From contig NZ_MJAJ01000001.1 in NCBI RefSeq assembly GCF_001746365.1, forward strand, positions 317,182-381,181: a stretch of DNA of 64,000 nt. Direction: 5' to 3'. The position numbers and the translations under genes were made by a program. This stretch comes from Streptomyces sp. LUP30. GTDB taxonomy: Bacteria; Actinomycetota; Actinomycetes; Streptomycetales; Streptomycetaceae. Under the pieces are notes generated by a model that saw nothing but the letters and a program-made list of their open reading frames with translations, made no database searches and was not told the origin of the DNA. Numbering within the stretch: the first letter of the stretch is position 1; every line of letters starts with the position of its first letter. Below are positions 48,648 to 57,402 of the stretch, one piece after another.

Positions 48648-49445
48648 ATGGCTGTGCCGCACCACGACGCACACGGTGAATCAGGGGCAGCACCAACCGC
48701 CGCCGTGCCGGGCCAGGAGGGTCGGCGCGTCGAGACGTTGCTGCCGCCGTCCACGCTGGCCGCGATCTGGGCGGTGCGCCACGGGCAGAGCACGGCCAAC
48801 GTGGCCTTCGCCGAGGCCGAGCGGAACGGCGGGGCCGACCTTCCGGTCGCGGGACGGGACAGCGATGTCCCGCTCTCCGCGCTAGGACAGGCCCAGGCCC
48901 GGACGCTGGCCGGCTGGCTCTCCGGCCATACTCCCGGCACGGGGCCGGACCTGGTGGTGTGCTCCCCCTACCTGCGGGCCCGGCAGACCTGGGCCGCGAT
49001 GGCCGAAGCAACGACGGATGTGCCGGTGCTGGTCGACGAGCGGGTGCGCGACCGTGAGATGGGCGTCTTCGAGCTGCATCCACCCGGTGCGCTGGCCTCC
49101 TGGGCCCCCGAGGAGGCCGCGCGCCGGGCCCTGCTGGGCGAGTGGTCGTACCGGCCGCCCGGCGGCGAGGCGCTTGCCGACGTGGCCCTGCGCGTGCGGA
49201 ACTTCACCACCGAGCTGGCCGCTGCCGCGGCCGGCCGTCGCGTCCTGCTCGTCGCCCACGACGCGGTCGTCATCGCCCTGCGCTACGTGCTGGCCGGTCT
49301 TGGCGCCCCCGTCCCCGTCGAGCTGCCGCCGGTGCCCAACGCCTCCGTCACGCATTGGCGGAGCGACGGACGCCACCTGCGACTCGCCCACTGGGGCCAG
49401 ACCGCCCACCTCACCGGCCTCACCCTTGCGGAAGGAATGGCATGA
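48648..49445 (+). CDS. Histidine phosphatase (phosphoglycerate-mutase-like)
   Basis: This 265-residue protein has the branch-1 histidine phosphatase core. [20 protein letters not shown] gives the nucleophile His, followed by [34 protein letters not shown] and the second His in [20 protein letters not shown]. The ATG at 48648 follows CGGGAGG. Upstream in-frame starts were rejected. It acts on small phosphoesters or phosphoproteins in the cytoplasm. It is coupled by ATGA to the next gene. Confidence 0.9.
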   Translation: MAVPHHDAHGESGAAPTAAVPGQEGRRVETLLPPSTLAAIWAVRHGQSTANVAFAEAERNGGADLPVAGRDSDVPLSALGQAQARTLAGWLSGHTPGTGPDLVVCSPYLRARQTWAAMAEATTDVPVLVDERVRDREMGVFELHPPGALASWAPEEAARRALLGEWSYRPPGGEALADVALRVRNFTTELAAAAAGRRVLLVAHDAVVIALRYVLAGLGAPVPVELPPVPNASVTHWRSDGRHLRLAHWGQTAHLTGLTLAEGMA

Positions 49446-49768
49446 ACGACCAGCAGCCTCCCATCGACCCCGTCCTCTCCCATGTCGAGCCGCTGTCTGG
49501 CGGCCTGTACGGCGCCGAGCCCTACGAGGCCGCGCTGAGCGACCTGCTCTCAGCCGTCGCCGAGGTGTCCGCCGCCAAGGCGGGCACCGAGGACCCGACT
49601 GTCACCGAGGACCTGACGCGCTACCAGGTCGACCTCAACCGCACCCAGCTCCGGCTTCGCCCGGACGACACCGCCGCCCTGGAGCGCGCCCACGCTCTGT
49701 GTCGCACGGTGCGCCGCTGTCTGAGCACCGGGGCGGCATGCCGACCCCCGAGGGCCGGCTGTCGCTGA
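49442..49768 (+). CDS. Hypothetical protein coupled to the phosphatase
   Basis: The product is 108 residues. The ATG at 49442 overlaps the phosphatase stop as ATGA. It begins [20 protein letters not shown] and has helices (AALSDLLSAVAEVSAAK, DDTAALERAHALCRTVRRCL). The C-terminal end turns into Arg/Cys-rich sequence and may be frameshifted. An overlapping frame (49738-49869) seems to carry on in more ordinary composition. The family was not recognised. Confidence 0.6.
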   Translation: MNDQQPPIDPVLSHVEPLSGGLYGAEPYEAALSDLLSAVAEVSAAKAGTEDPTVTEDLTRYQVDLNRTQLRLRPDDTAALERAHALCRTVRRCLSTGAACRPPRAGCR

Positions 49769-49869
49769 CGGAGAACCGCCGTATCTTCCGCGAGAAGGTG
49801 TCGGGAACGGCGCGGTCGGTGCGAGTCGATGCACCCGCGTATCCCGAGGGCGGCCATCAGCGCGAGTGA
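49738..49869 (+). CDS. Possible small frame or lost C terminus of the preceding gene
   Basis: MPTPEGRLSLTENRRIFREK then VSGTARSVRVDAP, 43 residues, overlaps the end of the previous gene by 31 bases in another frame. The composition looks coding (LTENRRIFREKV). It may be a separate small protein or the true end of the 49442 gene after a one-base indel. It is too short to decide. Confidence 0.3.
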   Translation: MPTPEGRLSLTENRRIFREKVSGTARSVRVDAPAYPEGGHQRE

Positions 49870-50020
49870 GCCTGCCGTCACCGTTCCGTCACAAGTGGTC
49901 GCCGCACGGAACCCTGCTGCTCTCCCGCCGGTCTGCACTCACGTACCACGACCACGCGTACCGCGGGGCAACAACCGACGACCGAAACCCGCGGACGAGA
50001 CGACTCAGGGGGACGACAGC

Positions 50021-50590
50021 ATGCGGCACAGCAACGGCATTCGCAGGGCGGCTCTGGCAGCGACGACGGTCACGGCCGTCGCGGCGGCGGTGACCGGCAT
50101 CCTGCCCGGCACCGCCATGGCGGCGAGCACCACCACCTCCACCCCGCCGCCCGCCTGCCCGGCGGCCGCCCTCCAGGTCAGCGCCCGGCAGGCCGTCCAC
50201 CGGCCCGTCGGGACCGGGACGGGGGCGGCGGTCGTGCAGTTCACCAACGTCTCCCGGAGGGCGTGCGTGCTGAAGGGCCATCCGACGGTCGCGGGCGCCG
50301 GCAACGGCTCTCCCGCCCGCAACACCCCGCTCAAGGTCACCCGCACCGGCACGGCGGCCGCTGTGACGGTCCGGCCGCACGGCAAGGCGTGGGTGAAGCT
50401 GACCTTCGTCCAGGTCCACGGGGAAGCCGACGGCTACTGCGTGTCGGGCAAGGACCCGGTGACGTATCCGACGATGGTCATCGGGCTGCCGCACTCCGGG
50501 AAGCACCAGGTCGCCCTGAACGACGGGGTGTGGGCCGAGTGTGACAACAAGGTGACCGTCACCCCGGTCTCGGCGGTCAAGCCTTCCTGA
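50021..50590 (+). CDS. Secreted DUF4232 protein
   Basis: The product is 189 residues from the ATG at 50021 (MRHSNGIRRAALAATTVTAV), with a signal peptide to about residue 34. The domain reads CPAAALQVSARQAVHR, then GAAVVQFTNVSRRACVLKGH, AAVTVRPHGKAWVKLTFVQV and ALNDGVWAECDNKVTVTPV. The four cysteines suit two disulfides. This matches the DUF4232 secreted domain of actinomycetes, an immunoglobulin-like fold of unknown role. Longer in-frame starts were rejected. Confidence 0.88.
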   Translation: MRHSNGIRRAALAATTVTAVAAAVTGILPGTAMAASTTTSTPPPACPAAALQVSARQAVHRPVGTGTGAAVVQFTNVSRRACVLKGHPTVAGAGNGSPARNTPLKVTRTGTAAAVTVRPHGKAWVKLTFVQVHGEADGYCVSGKDPVTYPTMVIGLPHSGKHQVALNDGVWAECDNKVTVTPVSAVKPS

Positions 50591-50734
50591 CCCCACCGTC
50601 CCCACCAGATCGAGCAGCGTGATCGCGAAGGCCCTCGGTCACCACGACAAGACCGCCACGCGACTGGTCGCCGAAGCCGGAGGAACGTGGAGCCGGTACG
50701 CCCCTGGCGATCACCGCCGCTGACACGCAGGTGC

Positions 50735-51136
50735 TTACCCCAGGTTCGCTGAAGCCCGCTTGTCCTCAACATGGACGACGTGCAGTTCGGTGCCGTCGCG
50801 ATGACGCTTCGATCGCCCGAACAGCCCGACAGCGATCTCCGACTGGTCCTGAGGCTCGTCAGGGCCGACATAGGTGAGGACGTCGTTGTGATGACCGGTG
50901 ACGGCCCATCCTTCGACGTCCTTGAGGTTGATCACCCCAAAGTCTCCTGCCGGAGATCCGGCATGCGCCGGGCCAAACCTCTTCAGGATCTCGGTGGCCT
51001 GTTCAGCAAGCTCTCCATCTGGAGCAGTCAGCACGACGCAAGTGCCATGCTCGAACAGCACCCATGACTTGCCAGGATCGGCGAGAAGCCGCTGCCAGAC
51101 GTCTACCAGTTTCTCGGTCTCCATAACGATCATCAT
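50735..51136 (-). CDS. Hypothetical protein
   Basis: This 133-residue soluble protein starts at one of the clustered ATGs at 51136, 51133 or 51124 (METEKLVDVWQRLLADPGK). It contains SWVLFEHGTCVVLTAPDGEL and FGVINLKDVEGWAVTGHHND, a small alpha/beta unit. The C-terminal GTELHVVHVEDKRASANLG is charged. It could be an immunity-like or cystatin-like fold, but no motif fixes it. It is convergent with the DUF4232 gene. Confidence 0.6.
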   Translation of the reverse strand: MMIVMETEKLVDVWQRLLADPGKSWVLFEHGTCVVLTAPDGELAEQATEILKRFGPAHAGSPAGDFGVINLKDVEGWAVTGHHNDVLTYVGPDEPQDQSEIAVGLFGRSKRHRDGTELHVVHVEDKRASANLG

Positions 51137-51400
51137 GCCGGAGAGCACCGACGCAGGGTGACGATCGACCGACACTTACGGCGAATACGCGACTCCTGAA
51201 CATGCGCGCCTACCAGTCTCAACCCCCGTATCGCGAACCAGCAGCGCACAGGGTGGCTGAACATGTTCGCCATCCGTCTCCCCCTCCTCCGTGATCAGGA
51301 GCGCCGGCGGCGCCGCGCGACCGCCACCGCGGGGAGCCGAGCAGCCGTCGACGCGCGCCGGTCCGACCCGCGACGCACCGCTTCCGCGGTGCCACCGCGC

Positions 51401-52450
51401 TCACCGCGCCGGCGGTCGGGCGGTGCTCTCCCGGATGACGAGTTCCGTCGCCACCTCCACCCGGGTCGTCTCCGGTTGTTCGCCGGCCAGCAGGCGCAGC
51501 ACCATCCGGGCGGCCAGCGCGGTCATGTCGGCCAGGGGGGTGCGGATCGTCGTCAGGCGCGGGGTGACCCAGTCGGCGAAGGGCAGGTCGTCGAAGCCGA
51601 CCACGCTGACGTCGACCGGGACGCGCAGCCCCAGTTCGGCGGCGGCCCGGTAGGTGCCGAGAGCCTGGTGGTCACTGCCCGCGAAGATCGCCGTCGGACG
51701 GTCGGGCAACGCCAGTAGCTCAAGGGCGTGTTGGTGCGCGAGGCCGTGGGTGAAGTCGCCGTAGCGCACGAGTCGCGGGTCGAAGGGCAGGCCGGCTTCG
51801 GTCAGTGCCGAACGGTAGCCGTCGACCCGCGCCCGTGAGGTGAGCCGGCGCTCCGGGCCACTGATGATCGCGATGCGGCGGTGGCCCAGCTCGACGAGGT
51901 GGCGGGTCGCGGCCAGTCCGCCGGGCCAGTTGGTCGCGCCCACCCAGGGCGTGCCGGGAGCGGGCTCGTCGATCGGTGCGACCAGCGCGTAGGGGATGCC
52001 CAACCGGCCCAGTTCCGCGTGCTGTTCAGGTGTCAGCTCGGGCACCACGAGGATCGCCCCGCGGGTCGGACGGGTGGCCAGGGAGTCCAGCCACTGCCGG
52101 GCGCGTCTGGTGCGGCCGTGCGTGGAGGACACGACCATGCCCATGCCGGCGTCGTGGAGCACGTCCTCCGCACCCCGGATGAGTTCCACCGCCCAGGGGC
52201 TGTCGAGTTCGTTGATGACGAAGTCGATCAGTCCGCCGGGCGGGGCCGCGGTGGCCGACAGGCGGTGTTTCGCCAGATAGCCGTGCTGTTCGAGCAGGCG
52301 CTGCACCTTGGCCCGCGTTTCGGCCGATACATCGGATCTGTTGTGCAGCACTTTGGACACCGTGGACACCGATACGCCTGCCTGTTGGGCGATTTCGGCC
52401 AGTGTCCGCCGCCTTCCCTGCTCGGATCTTGTCCCAACCGTTGACGTCAT
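51401..52450 (-). CDS. LacI family repressor of the sugar operon
   Basis: The product is 349 residues. The N-terminal HTH is RTLAEIAQQAGVSVSTVSKV, with the hinge helix LLEQHGYLAK, followed by a periplasmic-binding-protein-like sugar domain (LIDFVINELDSPWAVELIRG, GAILVVPELTPEQHAELGRL, VSVVGFDDLPFADWVTPRLT). It is divergent from the solute-binding protein gene, and the operator at 52487-52504 lies in the gap. It should repress the transporter operon until the sugar signal binds, and probably itself too. Confidence 0.93.
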   Translation of the reverse strand: MTSTVGTRSEQGRRRTLAEIAQQAGVSVSTVSKVLHNRSDVSAETRAKVQRLLEQHGYLAKHRLSATAAPPGGLIDFVINELDSPWAVELIRGAEDVLHDAGMGMVVSSTHGRTRRARQWLDSLATRPTRGAILVVPELTPEQHAELGRLGIPYALVAPIDEPAPGTPWVGATNWPGGLAATRHLVELGHRRIAIISGPERRLTSRARVDGYRSALTEAGLPFDPRLVRYGDFTHGLAHQHALELLALPDRPTAIFAGSDHQALGTYRAAAELGLRVPVDVSVVGFDDLPFADWVTPRLTTIRTPLADMTALAARMVLRLLAGEQPETTRVEVATELVIRESTARPPAR

Positions 52451-52486
52451 CCGATGAATCTCCTACGTTTCCTGGGCGATCGAGTT

Positions 52487-52504
52487 TTGCGAAACTTATC
52501 GCAA
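52487..52504. promoter_or_regulatory. LacI-family operator
   Basis: TTGCGA, AACTTA, TCGCAA: perfect six-base arms with a six-base centre, 37 bases upstream of the LacI start and 46 bases upstream of the lipoprotein start. TTGCGA-type arms are common for LacI-family sugar regulators in actinobacteria. Confidence 0.75.
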
Positions 52505-52549
52505 TCCTCGTTCCCGGAATACGGCTCCCCGGTGAAAAGGTGGTCCCCC

Positions 52550-53851
52550 ATGAAGAGATGGCGCGCGGCTTCCCTGGTCGCGGCCCTGGCTCTGGTGCTC
52601 TGCGGATGCGGAGGAACCGGTGGCCATGCCGGCGGCGGTTCGGGCGGCGGCGAAGGGGAGTTACTCGTCTGGGTGGACAACACCCGCATGCCCGCGGCCC
52701 AGCAGTACAAGAAGGACCACCCCGACCTGAAGATGCGGATCGTGACGATCCCGCCGGACGCGGGCTACGTGCCCACCAAGATCTCCCTCGCCAACCGGAC
52801 CGGCGACGGCTGGCCCGACGTCGTCTTCCTCGCCAACCCCGCCGAGGCGGCCACGCTCGCCGGCCGGAAGTTCGGCTACGCGGCCCCGCTCGACGCCCTG
52901 GTCCCGAAGTCCGTCCGCGACGGCTTCACCCCGGGCTCCCTCGACACCTGCACCTTCGGCGGCAGGACGTACTGCCTGCGCAACGACATCTCCCCCACCG
53001 TCCTGTGGTACGACACGACCCTCATGCGGCGGTACGGCTACTCCGTGCCCACCACCTGGGCCGCGTACCAGCGGACCGGGCTCAAGGCGGCGAAGGAGCA
53101 CCCCGGCACCATCGTCGGTGCCGTCAACGGCAAGTACGGCGCCGGTATCTACTTCGGCAGCAGCGGCTGCCCCACCCGCGACACCCTCAGCCTCACCAAG
53201 GTCCACATCGACCTGACCCGACCCGAGTGCACCCGGGTCGCCGACCTGCTGCAGCCCCTCGCCCGGGAGAAGGCCGTGACCACGGTCGTGCCCATCGACC
53301 CCGCCTTCTCCAAGTTCGGCAAGGACGAGAAGATCCTGATGCTGCCGGCCCCCGCCTGGTTCGGCGACTTCATGTTCGGCCCCGCCTTCAAGGTGCCCAA
53401 GGGCAGGATCGCGGCCGCCCCGATGCCGACCTGGCCCGGCGAGAACAAGCCGTACGCCGGACAGGTCGGCGGCGGCGCCCTCCTCGTCTCCGCGCACGCC
53501 GGTGAACGCACCAAGGACGCCGCGGACCTGGTGCGCTGGATGACCACCGACGTGAACCTCCAGTCCGAACAGCCCACTTATCCCGCCTTCGCGGCAGCGG
53601 CGAAGAAATGGGGCGAGGCCAAGTCGAAGGACCCGTACTACGCCTCCGACCCGATGCCCGCCCTGTCAGCGGCGGCGAACGCGCTGCGCCCCGGCTTCGG
53701 CGCCGTCCGTTTCGAGGCGGACTGGCAGACCAGCTTCAACGACACCCTCGTGAAGGCCTTCGACTCCGGCGGCAACGCGCGCGCGGCGCTTCGGAGTTGG
53801 CAGGACAAGCTGGAGGCGGCGGCCAGGACGAGCGGATACACGGCCGAATGA
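52550..53851 (+). CDS. Sugar ABC transporter solute-binding lipoprotein
   Basis: The product is 433 residues from the ATG at 52550 (AAGGTGG upstream). The signal ends in a lipobox (LVLCGCGG, lipidated Cys near residue 22) followed by a Gly/Ser linker. The body is a family 1 extracellular solute-binding fold: GELLVWVDNTRMPAAQQYKK, WPDVVFLANPAEAATLAG, DISPTVLWYDTTLMRRYGYS, YAGQVGGGALLVSAHAGE, DAADLVRWMTTD. It catches an oligosaccharide for the two permeases downstream. The first permease start overlaps its stop as ATGA. Confidence 0.93.
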   Translation: MKRWRAASLVAALALVLCGCGGTGGHAGGGSGGGEGELLVWVDNTRMPAAQQYKKDHPDLKMRIVTIPPDAGYVPTKISLANRTGDGWPDVVFLANPAEAATLAGRKFGYAAPLDALVPKSVRDGFTPGSLDTCTFGGRTYCLRNDISPTVLWYDTTLMRRYGYSVPTTWAAYQRTGLKAAKEHPGTIVGAVNGKYGAGIYFGSSGCPTRDTLSLTKVHIDLTRPECTRVADLLQPLAREKAVTTVVPIDPAFSKFGKDEKILMLPAPAWFGDFMFGPAFKVPKGRIAAAPMPTWPGENKPYAGQVGGGALLVSAHAGERTKDAADLVRWMTTDVNLQSEQPTYPAFAAAAKKWGEAKSKDPYYASDPMPALSAAANALRPGFGAVRFEADWQTSFNDTLVKAFDSGGNARAALRSWQDKLEAAARTSGYTAE

Positions 53852-54792
53852 AGACGCTCACCGCACCCCGTCCCCCCACGGCGGCCACCGCGGTCCCGGC
53901 CGCACCCCGCCGCCGGCGCCGCCTCGGCCGTAAGGCGGCGGTCTGGATCCTCGTCGGGCCCTACACCGTGTTCCTGGTGGTCTTCGGGCTGGCGCCCGCC
54001 GGATACGCCCTGTGGACCTCCTTCGTCCACGACGGCTCCTTCTCCGGCGGGCACGACTGGGCGGCCGTGTTCCGCGACTACCGGCTCGGCGACGCGGCCG
54101 CCCACGTGACGACGTATCTGCTGCTGTGGCTGCCGATCCTGCTGCTGACCGTCCTGTCCCTCGCCTTCACCCTGCACGCCCGCCCCGGCCGCGCCACGAG
54201 TGCACTGCAACTCGTCTACTACCTGCCCGGCGCGGTCACCGGCTCGGCCGCGGCCCTGCTGTGGCTGTTCATGGTGAGCCCCGACAGCAGTCCCTTCTCC
54301 CCCGTGCTGAAGCTGATGGACGTCGGGAGCGCCACGGACGCCCTGTCCGGCGCGAGCCTCCTCGCCGTCCTCACCGTGATGGGCGTCGCGGTGCACGCGG
54401 GCGGCTGGATCGTGGTCCTGTACGGGGCGCTCAACGCGCTCCCGAGGGATGTCCTGGAGGCGGCTCAGGTCGACGGCGCCTCGGCGTGGCGCACCATGTG
54501 GCACGTCAAGCTGCCCATGGTCCGCACCTACGTCGCGTTCGTGCTGATCTCCAGTTTCGCCTCCGGCAGCCAGGTGTTCGTCGAGCCGACCGTGCTGTCC
54601 ACCGGCGCCCCCGGCCAGATCAGCCCCACCTGGTCCGTCAACCAGCTCGCCTACGTCTACGCCACCCAGGACGGCGACTTCGGCAAGGCCGCCGCCTTGT
54701 CCCTGGCCATGCTCGCGGTCGGTGTCCTGGCCGCCTGGATCGTGATCACCCGTACGCACATGTACGCCACCGACTCCTCCGACTCCCGGTGA
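53848..54792 (+). CDS. Sugar ABC transporter permease, MalF type
   Basis: The product is 314 residues with six transmembrane helices after an Arg-rich cytosolic start (AAPRRRRRLGRKAAVWILVG). The EAA loop is DVLEAAQVDGASAWRTMWHV (about residues 202-221). It pairs with the next permease. No ATP-binding gene is in the operon, so the shared MsiK-type ATPase from elsewhere probably powers it, as is usual in Streptomyces. The start overlaps the lipoprotein stop as ATGA. Confidence 0.93.
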   Translation: MKTLTAPRPPTAATAVPAAPRRRRRLGRKAAVWILVGPYTVFLVVFGLAPAGYALWTSFVHDGSFSGGHDWAAVFRDYRLGDAAAHVTTYLLLWLPILLLTVLSLAFTLHARPGRATSALQLVYYLPGAVTGSAAALLWLFMVSPDSSPFSPVLKLMDVGSATDALSGASLLAVLTVMGVAVHAGGWIVVLYGALNALPRDVLEAAQVDGASAWRTMWHVKLPMVRTYVAFVLISSFASGSQVFVEPTVLSTGAPGQISPTWSVNQLAYVYATQDGDFGKAAALSLAMLAVGVLAAWIVITRTHMYATDSSDSR

Positions 54793-54796
54793 GACG

Positions 54797-55663
54797 ATGA
54801 CCGTTCTGTCACGCGGCACCCGCGCCCTGTTCCTGTGCGGTGCGGCCGCCTTCTTCGGACTGCCCCTGCTCTGGCTGCTGCTGGCGCCCACCCGCACCGC
54901 CGACGACCTGATGACCGGCTCACCGCTCGGCTTCGGCTCCCTCGGAAACGTCGGCCACGCCTGGTCGCACCTGACGTCGTACAACGACGGCGAGATCACT
55001 CTGTGGATCGGCAACTCGATCCTCTACGCGGCGGGCAGCGTGGCCCTCGCCCTGCTGCTGTGCGTGCCCGCGGGCTATGTGCTCGCCAAACACGACTTCG
55101 CCGGCCGCCGCATGCTCCTGACCCTGTCGGTGGTGACGATGATCCTGCCTCCCGCCGCCCTGGTGCTCCCGCTGTACCTGGAGATGTCGGCGCTGGACCT
55201 CACCGGCACCGTCTGGTCGGTGATCCTGCCCCTGTCCTTCTACCCCTTCGGCGTCTACCTGGCCTTCCTGCACTTCCGGGCGAACGTGCCCGACAGCCTG
55301 CTGGACGCCGGACGGGTGGACGGGGCGAGCGAACTGCGGCTGTTCTGGTCGGTCGCGGTGCCCCTGGCCCGGCCCGCCATCGCGCTGATCGCCTTCTTCG
55401 GCTTCGTGCGCTGCTGGACCGACTTCTTCCTGCCGTTCGTGATGCTGTCCGACGACCGGACGTTCACCCTCCAGCTCGGCCTCATGTCCCTGCTCCAGTC
55501 GACGGGCGCGGTCAACAACTCCAGCGGCTTCGCCGACCTCGACATCCACCAGCCGGAGGCGGCCCTGGCCGGGCTGGTGGCCTGCGCGCCGCTGCTGATC
55601 GGTTTCGTGCTCGCCCAGCGCTTCCTGCGCACCGGGCTGCTGGCCGGGGCGGAGAAGGGCTGA
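54797..55663 (+). CDS. Sugar ABC transporter permease, MalG type
   Basis: The product is 288 residues with six hydrophobic helices. It starts MTVLSRGTRALFLCGAAAFF. The EAA loop is LLDAGRVDGASELRLFWSVA and the final helix is ALAGLVACAPLLIGFVLAQR. It is the second half of the membrane channel and lies four bases after the first permease. The DUF2264 enzyme start overlaps its stop as TGATG. Confidence 0.93.
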   Translation: MTVLSRGTRALFLCGAAAFFGLPLLWLLLAPTRTADDLMTGSPLGFGSLGNVGHAWSHLTSYNDGEITLWIGNSILYAAGSVALALLLCVPAGYVLAKHDFAGRRMLLTLSVVTMILPPAALVLPLYLEMSALDLTGTVWSVILPLSFYPFGVYLAFLHFRANVPDSLLDAGRVDGASELRLFWSVAVPLARPAIALIAFFGFVRCWTDFFLPFVMLSDDRTFTLQLGLMSLLQSTGAVNNSSGFADLDIHQPEAALAGLVACAPLLIGFVLAQRFLRTGLLAGAEKG

Positions 55664-57402
55664 TGGGCGACGTACGCACCGAACTCGCCGACCACGTCCG
55701 CGACCTGGTGGCGCCCGTCGTGCCCCGCTTCAGCGCCGGCCGGGCGCGGGTCAGCCTCGGCGTGAACACCGCGATCCATGACGACACGGCCGCCGAGCTG
55801 GAGTCGTTCGCCCGCCCGTTGTGGGGCCTGGCACCCCTGGCTGCGGGCGGTCATGCCGTGCCGCACGCCGAGTTGTGGGCACGGGGACTCGCGCACGGCA
55901 GTGATCCCGCCCATCCCGAGTACTGGGGCGAGCCGGCCGACCACGACCAGCGTCTCGTCGAGATGGCCGCCATCGGTTTCGCCCTCGCGCTCGCCCCCGA
56001 GCAGTGGTGGGACCCGCTGAGCGGTCCCGAACGCGACCGGTTGGCACGGTGGTTGCTCAGCGCGCTGCACCGGGAGGTCTCCGACAACAACTGGCACTTC
56101 TTCCCGGTCCTCGTCGGCCTCGGCCTGGACCGGATCGGGGTGTCCTACGACCACTCGCTGACCACCGCGCGTCTCGACCGCCTGGAGACCTTCCGGCTCG
56201 GCGACGGCTGGTACGCGGACGGCCCCACCGAACGGCGCGACTACTACGTGCCCTGGGCGATGCACTACTACGGGCTGCTGCACGACACCCTCACCGGCGG
56301 CGACCGTTTCCGGGAACGGGCCGCCCGGTTCGCCCTCGACTTCCGCCACTGGTTCGCCGACGACGGCGCCGCCGTCCCCTACGGCCGCAGCCTCACCTAC
56401 CGCTGGGCGCAGGCCGCCTTCTGGGGCGCGCTGCCGTTCGCCGGTGTGGACGCCCTGCCCTGGGGCGAGGTCAAGGGGTACCTGCTGCGCCACCTGCGCT
56501 GGTGGCGCGGACGTCCGGTGACCGGACCCGACGGCCTGCTGTCCATCGGCTACGGCTATCCCCAGCCGGCGCTCGCCGAGCAGTACAACGCGCCGGGTTC
56601 GCCGTACTGGTCGCTGAAGGCGTTCCTGCCGCTCGCCCTGCCGGAGCGGCACGCGTTCTGGACGGCGGCGGAGAAGCCGCCGCCCGTCCTGCCCGCCGTC
56701 AGCGCGCAGCCGCACGCCGGGGCGGTGCTGATGCGCGCCTCCGGTGACGTCACCCTGCTCGCCGGCCGCCAGCACCACCCGTGGGTGCGGCACGGGGCGG
56801 AGAAGTACGCCAAGTTCGCCTACTCCTCCCGCTTCGGGTTCAGTCTGCCCGGCGGCGGCCTCGGACTCGAACAGGGCGCCCACGACTCGATGCTGGCGCT
56901 CAGCGACGACGGGGCGCACTACCGGGTACGCGAGGAGCCGGCCGGGTCCTGCGTCACCGCGGACACGGTCCTCAGCACCTGGCGCCCGTGGCCCGACGTG
57001 GAGATCACCACCTGGCTGACGGCCGCCGCGCCCTGGCACGTACGCACCCACCGGATCCGCACCGGCCGCGCCCTGCACAGCGCCGAGGGCGGCTTCGCCG
57101 TCGACCGGGACGCGGCCACCGACCGGGGCGCCGGGCCGGCACAGGCCCGGGTGTCGGCCCCCGCGGGACTCACCGGACTGCGGGACCTCGACGGCCGGCG
57201 CCGGGGTGAGGTCGTCGAGTGCCTGCCCGGCACGAACGTCCTCGCGCGCCGCACCGCGATGCCCGTGCTCAACGGCCGGCTTCCGCCCGGCGAACACTGG
57301 CTGCGCTGCGCCGTGCTCGGCGCCCCGGCCGGACCTCGAGCGGAAGAAGCCTGGCGGAACCCTCCGACCACCGCACATCCGACGACTGGAGACGGGACAT
57401 GA
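55663..57402 (+). CDS. DUF2264 enzyme (GH154-related)
   Basis: This 579-residue protein has no signal peptide. The first about 360 residues look like an alpha/alpha toroid (LESFARPLWGLAPLAAGG, SDNNWHFFPVLVGLGLDRIG, YADGPTERRDYYVPWAMHYY, GRSLTYRWAQAAFWGALPF). A beta-sandwich follows (HPWVRHGAEKYAKFAYSSRF). DUF2264 proteins share a fold with uronic-acid-processing enzymes and overlap CAZy family GH154. A cytoplasmic role in trimming a sugar taken up by the operon fits. The exact reaction is unproven. Confidence 0.8.
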   Translation: MGDVRTELADHVRDLVAPVVPRFSAGRARVSLGVNTAIHDDTAAELESFARPLWGLAPLAAGGHAVPHAELWARGLAHGSDPAHPEYWGEPADHDQRLVEMAAIGFALALAPEQWWDPLSGPERDRLARWLLSALHREVSDNNWHFFPVLVGLGLDRIGVSYDHSLTTARLDRLETFRLGDGWYADGPTERRDYYVPWAMHYYGLLHDTLTGGDRFRERAARFALDFRHWFADDGAAVPYGRSLTYRWAQAAFWGALPFAGVDALPWGEVKGYLLRHLRWWRGRPVTGPDGLLSIGYGYPQPALAEQYNAPGSPYWSLKAFLPLALPERHAFWTAAEKPPPVLPAVSAQPHAGAVLMRASGDVTLLAGRQHHPWVRHGAEKYAKFAYSSRFGFSLPGGGLGLEQGAHDSMLALSDDGAHYRVREEPAGSCVTADTVLSTWRPWPDVEITTWLTAAAPWHVRTHRIRTGRALHSAEGGFAVDRDAATDRGAGPAQARVSAPAGLTGLRDLDGRRRGEVVECLPGTNVLARRTAMPVLNGRLPPGEHWLRCAVLGAPAGPRAEEAWRNPPTTAHPTTGDGT

